Assembly (NCBI RefSeq): GCF_022760175.1
Contig: NZ_CP094326.1
Location: forward strand, 2,220,804-2,284,803
Origin: Zhouia spongiae
GTDB taxonomy: Bacteria; Bacteroidota; Bacteroidia; Flavobacteriales; Flavobacteriaceae
Length of the DNA: 64,000 nt
Direction of reading: 5' to 3'
Position 1 is the stretch's first letter. Every line of letters starts with the position of its first letter. Shown piece by piece: positions 52,447-61,310 of the stretch. Below the pieces are notes generated by a model. It made no database searches and was not told the DNA's origin. It was given only the letters and a program-made list of their open reading frames with translations. Made by a program: the position numbers and the translations under genes.

Positions 52447-53577
52447 ATGAAGCATGAGAATAAACTAGTTGAGGTAGCCGGTGTTTTTTTTAAACTCGGG
52501 TGTGTTGCCTTTGGAGGTCCTGCCGCACATATCGCTATGATGGAAGAGGAGATCGTGAATAAACGCAGGTGGATAGACCGGCAACATTTTCTAGATCTTG
52601 TGGGGGCTACGAATTTAATTCCGGGTCCGAATTCAACAGAAATGACTATGCACTGCGGCCATGAACGAGCAGGTATTCCGGGTTTGTTTGTAGCAGGACT
52701 GTGCTTTATATGTCCGGCGGTAGTTATAACAGGAGTGTTTGCGTGGTTATACGGTGCGTATGGGGAACTGCCTGAAGTAGCACCTCTTGTATTCGGTATA
52801 AAACCTGCTGTACTGACGATTATAGCTGCGGCTATTTTAAAACTGGGTAAGAAAGCGTTGAAGAATTGGGAGTTGGGGTTGTTAGGTACGTTGGTACTTC
52901 TGGTCAGTTTGCTTGGGGTCAATGAAATTGCAGCATTGTTGGCTGGTGGTATGCTGGGGACTTTCTATTTTTATATCAAAAGCAAACGTGCAGTAAGTTT
53001 AAACTCGGTTTTTCCGTTTTTGTTCATGCAGGTGCCCGCAGCTGCTGTTTCAGGAATTACCGGTTTAAAGGTTTTTTGGGTTTTTCTGAAAGTCGGTGCT
53101 GTATTGTACGGCAGTGGCTATGTATTATTTGCTTATCTTGATGCGGAGCTGGTTGTCAGCGGGTGGTTAAGCCGTCAGGAGCTTATAGATGCGGTGGCAG
53201 TGGGGCAGTTTACTCCCGGACCGGTTTTATCGACAGCAACGTTTATCGGTTATCAGCTGGCAGGAATATGGGGAGCTGTTGCGGCTACTTTAGGAATCTT
53301 TCTCCCTTCTTTTTTGTTTGTGCTTATACTGAATCCGCTAGTGCCGAAAATGAGAAAGTCAAAATCCTTAGGTTATTTTCTCGATTGTGTGAATATAGCA
53401 GCAGTGGCAGTAATGGTAGCGGTACTTTTTAAAATGGGTGCGGAAACCTTAACAAATTGGCGCGGTGTTGTGATAGCAATAATCAGTTTTGCATTCACTT
53501 TTGGAGTGAAGAAAATCAATGCCATGTGGACCGTAACTGGCGGAGCCTTGTTAGGGTATGTTCTTTATATGTTTTAA
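52447..53577 (+). CDS. chrA: Chromate transporter of the CHR family
   Basis: A 376-residue inner-membrane protein with two homologous halves and about 10-12 segments. The first half shows KLGCVAFGGPAAHIAMMEEE and LVGATNLIPGPNSTEM; the second shows KVGAVLYGSGYVLFAYLDAELV and VAVGQFTPGPVLSTATFIGYQLAG. The GGPAxH and FTPGP motifs are family hallmarks. ChrA proteins export chromate by coupling to the membrane potential; not all relatives confer resistance, so the substrate is inferred. Confidence 0.9.
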   Translation: MKHENKLVEVAGVFFKLGCVAFGGPAAHIAMMEEEIVNKRRWIDRQHFLDLVGATNLIPGPNSTEMTMHCGHERAGIPGLFVAGLCFICPAVVITGVFAWLYGAYGELPEVAPLVFGIKPAVLTIIAAAILKLGKKALKNWELGLLGTLVLLVSLLGVNEIAALLAGGMLGTFYFYIKSKRAVSLNSVFPFLFMQVPAAAVSGITGLKVFWVFLKVGAVLYGSGYVLFAYLDAELVVSGWLSRQELIDAVAVGQFTPGPVLSTATFIGYQLAGIWGAVAATLGIFLPSFLFVLILNPLVPKMRKSKSLGYFLDCVNIAAVAVMVAVLFKMGAETLTNWRGVVIAIISFAFTFGVKKINAMWTVTGGALLGYVLYMF

Positions 53578-53603
53578 CTGCAATTAAACTGATTTCAGAA
53601 AGT

Positions 53604-54827
53604 TTATTTCTCAGCAATCAGTTTATCCATAAAATTGTTGAACTCCTTTTTAAACGTTTCGTATTTCTCAGCTGTGGCAGGACCGTTAAACCCGGTATGG
53701 ATTTTACGGACTTTTCCTTTTTTGTCGATAAAAATACTTGTTGGGTACGATATAATATGATTGAGCATGGGGAGTTTTTCCTGTGCTTTTTTCTTGCTTG
53801 TCGTTCCGTATTGGGCCAATAAAACGGGATATTCAATTCCTGTACGCTCTTTTAACCTGTTAATAGCTTTAAATGCTAAAGTATCTGATTTCACATACTC
53901 AAATGCTAATGCCACAAATTCGACGGGTTTGTTTTTGTTGGCTTTGTAATAGTTACTGAAATAACGGGTTTCATCAAGGCAGTTAGGGCACCAGGTTCCC
54001 ATAATTTGTACCACCACTACTTTATTTTTAAAGCGGTCATCATCTAAAGAAACCATATTGCCGTTCTCGTCAGGAAAAGAAAAAGTCAGTTTGTCATAAC
54101 CTTTTTTTAAGGATGTAAGTGTATCGGGGTCAGCTAATTCAAATGTTTCATCTCTTTGTGCTGCAAAAGGTTCTTTATAATGATTTCCGGAATAAAAGTT
54201 TCCGGTCATGCTACTGTCAGTAACGGAAGCCGTAAATAAATAGGCGTGGGCTCCATCGAATGTAGATAGTTTAAGCAGATCGCCTTCTACAACACCTTCA
54301 AGATACCGGTAGTCGCCGGTAGTTGTCCTGAAAGTTCCTGTCAGCTTGTTTCCATGCTGCTTAAAAATGCCTTTTGCCACAGTAGGATTATCGCTGTCGG
54401 GGCTAAATTCAACTTTCCAATTCCCGGTAACATTAAAGTCCGCATCAGCTGTAATATCAAACCTTTCAGTACCCGGTTTGGCATAAAAAGGCACCGTCCT
54501 GTTTAAATTGGGTTTAATATAATAACCTGAAAGGCTGCTGTCCGTTGCTATTTGTGCTTTTATGATACTCTCGAATACAGGCAATTTTATAACGATGGAA
54601 TCATTTATATAGCTGATTTCATCAACTTCTATAATCTCATCGGCATTATAAATTTCAAGAGAAGTACCGGTTTTTGCTTTAAAGGTAAATGCAATTTCTT
54701 TATCGTCCTGAGCTTCAATAGTTCCTGTGTATGTGGTTAGTGGAAGTCTGGTTGTATGTTTTTTTTCTTTTACACAAGAAGATGTTATAAGTATCATAGA
54801 AAACATCACTAAGCTTAGGAATCTCAT
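53604..54827 (-). CDS. TlpA-like thiol-disulfide oxidoreductase lipoprotein
   Basis: A 407-residue lipoprotein (lipobox ITSSCVKE, Cys17). Residues about 25-245 form a beta-rich domain of DUF4369 kind found before such thioredoxins. Residues about 250-405 form a TlpA thioredoxin fold with the active site GTWCPNCLDE (CxxC about residue 285). It probably reduces disulfides in the periplasm, for example in cytochrome maturation, but the partner is unknown. It converges on chrA. Confidence 0.88.
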   Translation of the reverse strand: MRFLSLVMFSMILITSSCVKEKKHTTRLPLTTYTGTIEAQDDKEIAFTFKAKTGTSLEIYNADEIIEVDEISYINDSIVIKLPVFESIIKAQIATDSSLSGYYIKPNLNRTVPFYAKPGTERFDITADADFNVTGNWKVEFSPDSDNPTVAKGIFKQHGNKLTGTFRTTTGDYRYLEGVVEGDLLKLSTFDGAHAYLFTASVTDSSMTGNFYSGNHYKEPFAAQRDETFELADPDTLTSLKKGYDKLTFSFPDENGNMVSLDDDRFKNKVVVVQIMGTWCPNCLDETRYFSNYYKANKNKPVEFVALAFEYVKSDTLAFKAINRLKERTGIEYPVLLAQYGTTSKKKAQEKLPMLNHIISYPTSIFIDKKGKVRKIHTGFNGPATAEKYETFKKEFNNFMDKLIAEK

Positions 54828-54892
54828 GTTTTTACTTTTAATTCAGAGATAAATATAAAAAGAATACTTTTGATGGGTAAAGTTGAATATGA

Positions 54893-55030
54893 ATGAATGC
54901 TTTAAGAATTGCAATTGAGAAGAAATTTGGAGTTTCCCAACCTGTTATGGATGAATTTTTAAAATGTTGGGAACCGGTTGGTTATGCGAAGAACGATCTG
55001 ATATCAAAGCAGGGTGAAATAACGTATTGA
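54893..55030 (+). pseudogene. N-terminal stub of a Crp/Fnr-type regulator
   Basis: Reads MNALRIAIEKKFGVSQPVMD and EFLKCWEPVGYAKNDLISKQGEI, the start of cNMP-binding Crp/Fnr-type regulators in this phylum, then stops at TGA 55028-55030. Promoter box TACTTTTG (54865-54872) and start codon survive. The ligand-binding core and helix-turn-helix are missing; after GEI the sequence joins a dehydrogenase remnant. Confidence 0.7.
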
Positions 55031-55496
55031 TCAATGGCAGCAGCAGTGGTGGTGGGCATCTTGCGATTCAGATAGCCGAAGCCTGTGGGGCGGAAGTTAC
55101 AAGTGTTTCAAGTACAAACAACTTGTCTCTGTGCAAAAAGCTGGTGGCTGATCATACTATTGATTATAGAAATGAAGATTTTACAAAATCAGATAAGAAG
55201 TTTGATGTAATCTTTGATGTTGTTTTGACAAAGTCTTATAAAGAAACAAGACGCCTCCTTAATCCGAAAGGGATTTACATCGGAAGACCCCCGCATTGAA
55301 TATGATCAAAGAATTGTTATTGTACAGGCGGGCGAAATTTGTAGCCGTAAAACCTGAGAAGGAAGTGCTGTTGAATCTGGTGACACTGATGAGACAAGGA
55401 AAACTGCCTGTTTATATAGATAAAGTTTTTTCATTAAGTTTAATTACAGAAGCTCATGCCTATATGGAAAAGGGCAGGACCAGGGGAAAGTTTTAA
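55021..55496 (+). pseudogene. Fragment of a zinc-type alcohol dehydrogenase/quinone oxidoreductase
   Basis: The reading frame NVLINGSSSGGGHLAIQIAEA shows the nucleotide-binding loop of MDR dehydrogenases, followed by ADHTIDYRNEDFTKSDKKFDVIFDVV. The frame breaks after GIYIGRPPH (55299) and resumes as MNMIKELLLYRRAKFVAVKPEK up to AHAYMEKGRTRGKF (55496). The N-terminal half is absent, and several bases around 55290-55300 are lost or shifted. It is a dead gene fused by deletion to the Crp stub. Confidence 0.75.
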
Positions 55497-55627
55497 TTGG
55501 GATAGCGAAGGAAGAAGGATGTACCGAAGCGCTATAAGATGATCTTCTGCGTGAATAATCATATCCAAATTAATTGAATCGATTTTTTAAATAATCTAAA
55601 GAAGGCTATTTTTACAAAAAAAAGAGT

Positions 55628-55960
55628 ATGGAAATAACCTGGAGTGATTTTGAAAAGGTAGAGATGCGTGTCGGAACCATATTGGAAATAAAAGACTTCC
55701 CCGAAGCGCGTAACCCGGCTTATCAGTTGTTTATAGATTTCGGTCCCGAAATAGGCCGGCGTAAAACGTCAGCACAAATAACCAGATTGTACGATAAGGA
55801 AAGCTTGTTGGGTAAACAGGTGGTTGCCGTTGTTAATTTTCCTAAAAAGCAGATTGCTAATTTTATGAGCGAATGCCTGGTGATAGGTGCTGTTCATGGA
55901 AAAGAGGTAACCTTGTTAAGTACGGATATGAAAGTAGAAAACGGTTTACGGGTGTTATAG
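55628..55960 (+). CDS. csaA: CsaA-like tRNA-binding protein
   Basis: The 110-residue protein is a single EMAP/tRNA-binding OB domain: FEKVEMRVGTILEIKDFPEARNPAYQL, KTSAQITRLYDKESLLGKQVVAVVNFPKKQI and a C-terminal HGKEVTLLSTDMKVENGLRVL (read in parts). CsaA is a small dimeric protein with tRNA-binding and chaperone-like activity. It has its own short upstream gap after the scar and precedes rimO. Confidence 0.9.
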   Translation: MEITWSDFEKVEMRVGTILEIKDFPEARNPAYQLFIDFGPEIGRRKTSAQITRLYDKESLLGKQVVAVVNFPKKQIANFMSECLVIGAVHGKEVTLLSTDMKVENGLRVL

Positions 55961-56003
55961 AGGAGCTGACGGCCGGAAGAATACTAATATTCATAAATAG
56001 ATA

Positions 56004-56030
56004 TTGTTTCAGTTTTCTTCCTTACTTTTG
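56004..56030 (+). promoter_or_regulatory. rimO promoter
   Basis: TTG at 56004-56006, 16 nt, then TACTTTTG at 56023-56030 followed by CACTCC. The ATG is 18 nt further on. Confidence 0.55.
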
Positions 56031-56048
56031 CACTCCAAATAAAAAGCG

Positions 56049-57353
56049 ATGAGAACCAAGTCTTTAAAAAAGAACAAGATAAATGTAGTTACCCTGGGTT
56101 GCTCCAAAAATGTGTACGACAGTGAAGTGCTTATGGGGCAATTGAAAGCCAATGGTAAAGAGGTGGTGCATGAAGAGGAAGGGAACATTGTTGTTATAAA
56201 CACTTGTGGTTTTATAAACAATGCTAAGGAGGAAAGTGTTAACACGATACTCGAATATGTTCAGAAAAAAGAAGAGGGGATTGTAGATAAGGTATTTGTA
56301 TCCGGGTGTTTAAGTGAACGTTACAAGCCTGATTTGGAAAAGGAAATTCCCGATGTAGATCAGTATTTCGGCACTTCAGACCTGCCTGTACTTTTAAAAG
56401 CACTCGGCGCTGATTACAAGCACGAATTGGTAGGGGAGCGTTTAACGACTACCCCTAAGAATTATGCATATCTTAAAATAGCTGAAGGATGTGACCGGCC
56501 GTGTAGTTTCTGTGCCATTCCTTTAATGCGGGGTGCACATAAAAGTACACCTGTTGAGGACCTGGTAAAGGAAGCGGAGAAATTGGCCCAAAAAGGAGTA
56601 AAAGAACTTATTCTTATAGCCCAGGATCTTACTTATTACGGATTAGATCTTTATAAAAAAAGATGTCTGGCCGATTTACTGAAAGCCTTGGTGAAGGTAG
56701 ATGGTATCGAATGGATCCGTTTGCATTATGCATTCCCGACAGGATTCCCGATGGATGTATTGGAGGTGATGAAGGAAGAACCGAAAGTGTGTAACTATAT
56801 CGATATACCCCTACAGCATATAGCAGACCCTATGTTAAAATCGATGCGCAGGGGGACTACGCAGGCCAAAACGACCAGGTTATTACAGGATTTTAGAGTT
56901 GCTGTACCGGAAATGGCAATTAGGACCACCTTGATTGTGGGATATCCCGGAGAGACAGAAGAAGATTTTCAGACGCTTAAGGACTGGGTGAAGGAAATGA
57001 GGTTTGAACGTTTGGGATGTTTTACTTACAGCCACGAAGAGAATACACATGCCTATAAGCTGACAGATGATGTTCCCGAGGAGGTTAAGCAGCAGCGGGC
57101 AGCAGAGATCATGGACATCCAATCGCAGATTTCCTGGGAACTGAACCAGGAGAAGATCGGAAAAACGTTCAGGTGTATTATCGATAGAAAAGAAGGAACC
57201 CATTTTGTCGGAAGAACAGCATTTGATTCACCTGATGTAGATAATGAGGTGCTTATTGATGCAACCAAACATTATGTTAGGGTGGGCGAGTTTATCGATG
57301 TGAAAATTGAGGAAGCTTCCGATTTCGACCTTTACGGAGCTCCCTTGAGTTAG
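56049..57353 (+). CDS. rimO: Ribosomal protein S12 methylthiotransferase
   Basis: RimO adds a methylthio group to an aspartate of ribosomal protein S12, using two iron-sulfur clusters and SAM. The 434-residue protein has the N-terminal UPF0004 cysteines (Cys18 in VTLGCSKN, Cys53 in NTCGFI, Cys87 in SGCLSE), the radical-SAM motif CDRPCSFC (Cys148, Cys152, Cys155), and a C-terminal TRAM domain. The SKNVYDSE start separates RimO from MiaB (which has SQMN-like). It follows csaA and is the last gene before a small minus-strand gene. Confidence 0.95.
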   Translation: MRTKSLKKNKINVVTLGCSKNVYDSEVLMGQLKANGKEVVHEEEGNIVVINTCGFINNAKEESVNTILEYVQKKEEGIVDKVFVSGCLSERYKPDLEKEIPDVDQYFGTSDLPVLLKALGADYKHELVGERLTTTPKNYAYLKIAEGCDRPCSFCAIPLMRGAHKSTPVEDLVKEAEKLAQKGVKELILIAQDLTYYGLDLYKKRCLADLLKALVKVDGIEWIRLHYAFPTGFPMDVLEVMKEEPKVCNYIDIPLQHIADPMLKSMRRGTTQAKTTRLLQDFRVAVPEMAIRTTLIVGYPGETEEDFQTLKDWVKEMRFERLGCFTYSHEENTHAYKLTDDVPEEVKQQRAAEIMDIQSQISWELNQEKIGKTFRCIIDRKEGTHFVGRTAFDSPDVDNEVLIDATKHYVRVGEFIDVKIEEASDFDLYGAPLS

Positions 57354-57365
57354 CAATAAAAAATG

Positions 57366-57602
57366 TTATTCAGTATATAATTGTCCGCGATGAGGTTTTA
57401 AATCATCGCGGATTTTTTTCATATATGCTTCATCGACGGCAACATAAGCTGTTGAATGCATTTCAGAAAGCAACTCGGTAGCAGCTTTCAGAAAGGGGAT
57501 GCTTTCGATGGCCAGGTATTCCTTTAGGTGAATAACATGGTGCTCGGCTGTTTTTTGTGCGGCCGGACCTTTAAAATCCCATATTAACTTTAGTGTTCGC
57601 AT
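57366..57602 (-). CDS. Small conserved protein of unknown function
   Basis: A 78-residue cytoplasmic protein with RTLKLIWDFKGPAAQKTAEHHV, then EYLAIESIPFLKAATEL and VAVDEAYMKKIRDDLKPHRG. It contains two histidines near residue 20 and a Trp-Asp pair and looks like a small ferredoxin-like fold, but this is a guess. It converges with rimO, leaving 12 nt. Confidence 0.6.
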   Translation of the reverse strand: MRTLKLIWDFKGPAAQKTAEHHVIHLKEYLAIESIPFLKAATELLSEMHSTAYVAVDEAYMKKIRDDLKPHRGQLYTE

Positions 57603-57800
57603 GTGTTTTATATCAGGGTTGCTTACAAATATCTAAAATCTTCAGAAGACTTGTGCGGAAGGTTTTAATTTTTAAATTTGTGAGCCCCCGGCCTGCTTAA
57701 CTTTATCTTGTGTGATAGCGGCTTCGTTATTTAAGACAAATTTAAGTGTGTTAAATAGCATAAAGGGCTTAAAGTTACGATATTAGAGATAAAATTTTTG

Positions 57801-58664
57801 ATGATGATGAACAGGTTAAAAGCCATAACGCTCTTTACAATTCTTTTGCTTACAGCCTCCTGTCAATTTTTACGGAAAGAAGAAGAAGGGACTATCATAG
57901 CCAAAGTAAATGATGATTATTTGCTGGAGAAGGATATCAGAGGTCTTGTAGGAGAGAACCTTTCCGCTGAGGATAGTATAAACATAGTAACGAATTATAT
58001 TAATAACTGGGCAACGACAAAGCTGTTGTTACAGAAGGCCCGGATAAACCTCCCTGAAGATAAAACCCTAGCATTTGAAGAACTTGTTAACCAGTATCGG
58101 GCAGACCTGTATATAAACGCTTATAAGGAAGCTTTGGTGACCAAATCGATGGATACGGCAATAACCAAAGGAGAATTAGAGCAATATTATCAGCAGAACA
58201 AAGACAATTTTAAACTGAATGAAGAGCTGATACAACTACGTTATGTGAGCGTGCCAAATGATTATAACCAGATCGATGAACTAAAAGAGCGGTTTAACAG
58301 GTTTGATGCCGAAGACCGAAAACTTTTACACGGGCAGTCGCTCCAGTTCAAGTCATTTTCGTTAAATGACTCCGCATGGGTTAAGGTTTCGGATGTTATA
58401 CAAAAAATTCCGGTGATAACTTCAGAAAACAAAAACGAATATTTAAAAAAATCACAAAAAATTCAGTTAACTGATTCTTTAGGGGTATATTTGGTGGCTG
58501 TGAACGATGTTCTTGAGCGTAACGATATGTCGCCGTTGAGTTATATAGAACCTACGTTAAGACAGATCCTTCTGAACAAAAGGAAACTGGAATTTATAAG
58601 AAGATTAGAAAAAGACCTTATCGATGAGGCCTATAAAAAGAAACAATATAAGATTTATGAGTAA
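57801..58664 (+). CDS. Periplasmic PpiC-like chaperone lipoprotein
   Basis: The 287-residue protein has a lipobox (LLLTASCQ). It has SurA-type features: an N-terminal helical chaperone part with VNDDYLLEKDIRGLV, then a parvulin-like stretch around residues 130-235. The parvulin core is degenerate, with no clear catalytic motif, so it may act only as a chaperone. The ATG at 57801 is one of three in a row. Its end overlaps the next gene's start, so they form an operon for outer-membrane-protein folding. Confidence 0.8.
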   Translation: MMMNRLKAITLFTILLLTASCQFLRKEEEGTIIAKVNDDYLLEKDIRGLVGENLSAEDSINIVTNYINNWATTKLLLQKARINLPEDKTLAFEELVNQYRADLYINAYKEALVTKSMDTAITKGELEQYYQQNKDNFKLNEELIQLRYVSVPNDYNQIDELKERFNRFDAEDRKLLHGQSLQFKSFSLNDSAWVKVSDVIQKIPVITSENKNEYLKKSQKIQLTDSLGVYLVAVNDVLERNDMSPLSYIEPTLRQILLNKRKLEFIRRLEKDLIDEAYKKKQYKIYE

Positions 58665-60084
58665 GATACGTATTGCGCTTTTGGGAGTAATGATGATAGT
58701 GAGCCAGGGGTTATTGGCACAAGAAGACAGTTTACAAACCGAAAATAATGCTGGAACAAAAATATCAAGCGACAGTGTTAGCGTTCCTACGGTAAAAAAC
58801 AAAAGGATCAAAATAGACGGTGTAGCTTCGGTGGTAGGAGATTTCGTTATTCTGGAATCTGATATTGATAAGAGTTTTATCGATATGGAAACACAGGGGA
58901 TTCCTACGGATGGAATTACGAAGTGCCAGGTTTTAGGAAAACTGATGGAAGATAAGCTATATGCGCACCAGGCCATTCAGGATAGTATAGTTGTTTCTGA
59001 TGCTGAAATAAGCCAGGAAGTGCAGGGTAAAATTGATTATCTGGTAAATGCCATCGGTTCGATGGATAAGTTGCTCAATTATTACAATATGGAAGATGAG
59101 CAGACTTTCCGTGATGAGCTGACTGAGATTACCAAAATGGGAATGCTTTCGCAAAGAATGCGTGCCAAGATTCTGGAGGAGATGGAAATTACCCCGGAAG
59201 AGGTTAGAATATGGTTTAACAGTATACCGGAAGATGAACGACCGGTTTTTGGAGATGAGGTAGAAGTAGCCCAGATAGTCAAGAAACCGAAACCAACCAG
59301 GGAATCGGTTCAAAAGGCTGTTAATCGCCTGAAAGAAATCAAAAGGGATATTGAAGAAAACGGGGCGAGTATGGCTATCAAGGCTACCTTGTATTCAGAC
59401 GATCCTGGTAAGACCGAAAATCAGGGGTTTTATTCATTCTCTAAAAAAGATTCGTTTGTAAAGGAGTTTAAGGATGTAGCGTTCAGCACCCCCGAAGGAG
59501 AAATCTCAGAACCTTTTGAGTCGGAATTCGGATGGCATATTTTAAAGGTAGAAAAAATAAGGGGGCAGGTAGTAGATGCGCGTCATATTTTAATACGACC
59601 GGAAATATCGGACGATGCCAGAGAGGAGGCAAAAGCAGAATTAGACAGTATTCGCTCTAAGATATTAGACGGTGAATTTACTTTCCAGGATGCAGCAAGG
59701 AATTTTTCGGATGAGAAAGAAACCAGGTTTGATGGCGGGGTACTTAGAAACCCGGTTGATTTCAGTACGCGTTTTGAACTGACCAAGATGGATTCCAGGA
59801 TATACAGCCAGATCGTTAATTTGCAAGGAGAAGAAATTTCACAGCCATTGATGGAAGACACCCGTTCGGGAATCGTATACAAACTGGTAAAAGTAATTAA
59901 CCGCTATCCATCGCATACGGCTGATTTTTCACAAGACTATCTGAAGATACAGGATCTGGCCCTTAAAGATAAACAGCTGGAGACGATTAAGAAGTGGATG
60001 GATGAAAAGATAAAGGATACATATATAAGCGTAGGATCGGATTTTAAAGGCTGTGATTTTACAAACAATTGGCTTAAAAAATAA
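58657..60084 (+). CDS. surA: SurA-like peptidyl-prolyl isomerase
   Basis: The 475-residue protein starts at ATG 58657, where a signal peptide begins (SKIRIALLGVMMIVSQGLLA-Q), overlapping the previous stop. It has the helical SurA N-domain (VASVVGDFVILESDIDKSF), and two parvulin domains (about 205-310 and 310-410, the second with DARHILIRPEISDDAREEA). It helps fold outer-membrane proteins in the periplasm. It is followed 8 nt later by moxR. Confidence 0.88.
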   Translation: MSKIRIALLGVMMIVSQGLLAQEDSLQTENNAGTKISSDSVSVPTVKNKRIKIDGVASVVGDFVILESDIDKSFIDMETQGIPTDGITKCQVLGKLMEDKLYAHQAIQDSIVVSDAEISQEVQGKIDYLVNAIGSMDKLLNYYNMEDEQTFRDELTEITKMGMLSQRMRAKILEEMEITPEEVRIWFNSIPEDERPVFGDEVEVAQIVKKPKPTRESVQKAVNRLKEIKRDIEENGASMAIKATLYSDDPGKTENQGFYSFSKKDSFVKEFKDVAFSTPEGEISEPFESEFGWHILKVEKIRGQVVDARHILIRPEISDDAREEAKAELDSIRSKILDGEFTFQDAARNFSDEKETRFDGGVLRNPVDFSTRFELTKMDSRIYSQIVNLQGEEISQPLMEDTRSGIVYKLVKVINRYPSHTADFSQDYLKIQDLALKDKQLETIKKWMDEKIKDTYISVGSDFKGCDFTNNWLKK

Positions 60085-60092
60085 GGTTCTCT

Positions 60093-61046
60093 ATGTCTGA
60101 TACCATAGCAGTAAATAACTTAGTTGAGCGTCATCAGGTTCTGAAGGACGAGATTTCGAAGGTTATCGTCGGACAACGGCATGTAATAGATGAGATTTTA
60201 CTGGCTATTTATTCAGGCGGGCATGTATTGCTTATAGGAGTTCCCGGTCTGGCGAAGACCCTGATGGTGAATACCATCGCTAAAACACTAGGATTAGATT
60301 TTAAACGTATTCAGTTCACTCCCGATTTAATGCCCAGCGATATTATCGGAAGTGAGATTCTTGACCATAACAGGACGTTTAAATTTATAAAGGGACCTGT
60401 CTTTGCCAATATTATTCTGGCAGACGAGATTAACAGGACTCCACCCAAAACACAATCGGCATTACTCGAGGCGATGCAGGAAAAAGCAGTGACGGTAGCA
60501 GGACAGCATTACGATCTTAAATTGCCATATTTTGTTTTAGCGACTCAGAACCCGATAGAACAGGAAGGTACTTATCCGCTGCCTGAAGCTCAGCTTGATC
60601 GTTTTATGTTTGCCATAGAGCTGAAGTATCCTTCTTATGAGGAAGAAGTAGCTGTTGTGAAATCTACTACGATAGATCAGAATGTTCATGTGAATACACT
60701 TTTTAATGCCGATGAAATTGTCGAAATACAACACCTGATCAGAAGGGTGCCGGTAGCCGATAATGTAATTGAATACGCCGTGAAACTGGTAGGGAAAACG
60801 CGTCCTGATTCTGAACTGGCTCCGGAGATAGTGAAAAATTATGTCGATTGGGGAGCAGGACCCAGGGCTTCTCAGAATTTAATTTTAGCGGCTAAGTCAC
60901 ATGCAGTGATCAATGGAAAGTACTCTCCCGATATTGAAAATGTTCAGGCGGTGGCTTTACCGATCTTAAGACACAGGGTGATTAAAAATTATAAAGCGGA
61001 GGCAGAAGGTTTGTCTGTAGATGAAATCGTAAGGTCGATTTTTTAA
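60093..61046 (+). CDS. MoxR-family AAA+ ATPase
   Basis: The 317-residue ATPase has Walker A GVPGLAKTLM near residue 53, Walker B IILADEINRTPPKTQSALLEAMQE, the sensor-1 block ATQNPIEQEGTYPLPEAQLDRF and an arginine near the C-terminus. MoxR proteins assist assembly or metal insertion of partner proteins, usually with von Willebrand-type partners. None is in this window. It starts 8 nt after surA, so it is probably co-transcribed with the chaperones. Confidence 0.9.
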   Translation: MSDTIAVNNLVERHQVLKDEISKVIVGQRHVIDEILLAIYSGGHVLLIGVPGLAKTLMVNTIAKTLGLDFKRIQFTPDLMPSDIIGSEILDHNRTFKFIKGPVFANIILADEINRTPPKTQSALLEAMQEKAVTVAGQHYDLKLPYFVLATQNPIEQEGTYPLPEAQLDRFMFAIELKYPSYEEEVAVVKSTTIDQNVHVNTLFNADEIVEIQHLIRRVPVADNVIEYAVKLVGKTRPDSELAPEIVKNYVDWGAGPRASQNLILAAKSHAVINGKYSPDIENVQAVALPILRHRVIKNYKAEAEGLSVDEIVRSIF

Positions 61047-61272
61047 TGGCTATAACGTTTTCGTTGCTCTTTTTTTACCATATTTTCCGTTAAATAGAAT
61101 CCTTAAAAATTACACATTAACATTTGAAAGTGCTTATTTTATGTTTACCATAAAATAGCTGTATTGATTTTATTAAATTGATAAAAAAAAGCCTTAAAAA
61201 TCACTTTTTATTGCATAAAAAATCATTTATTGAATGTTTTGTTTTAAACTTTAAAAACTCTGCTGTTTTTCG

Positions 61273-61280
61273 TATTTTTG
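61273..61280 (+). promoter_or_regulatory. -7 element of the aconitase gene
   Basis: TATTTTTG, a TAnnTTTG match, 30 nt before the ATG. No -33 TTG at the normal distance. The 264-bp gap before it is AT-rich, with no other feature. Confidence 0.45.
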
Positions 61281-61310
61281 CTACACTTTCAAACTAAAAT
61301 TCAAGTATAT

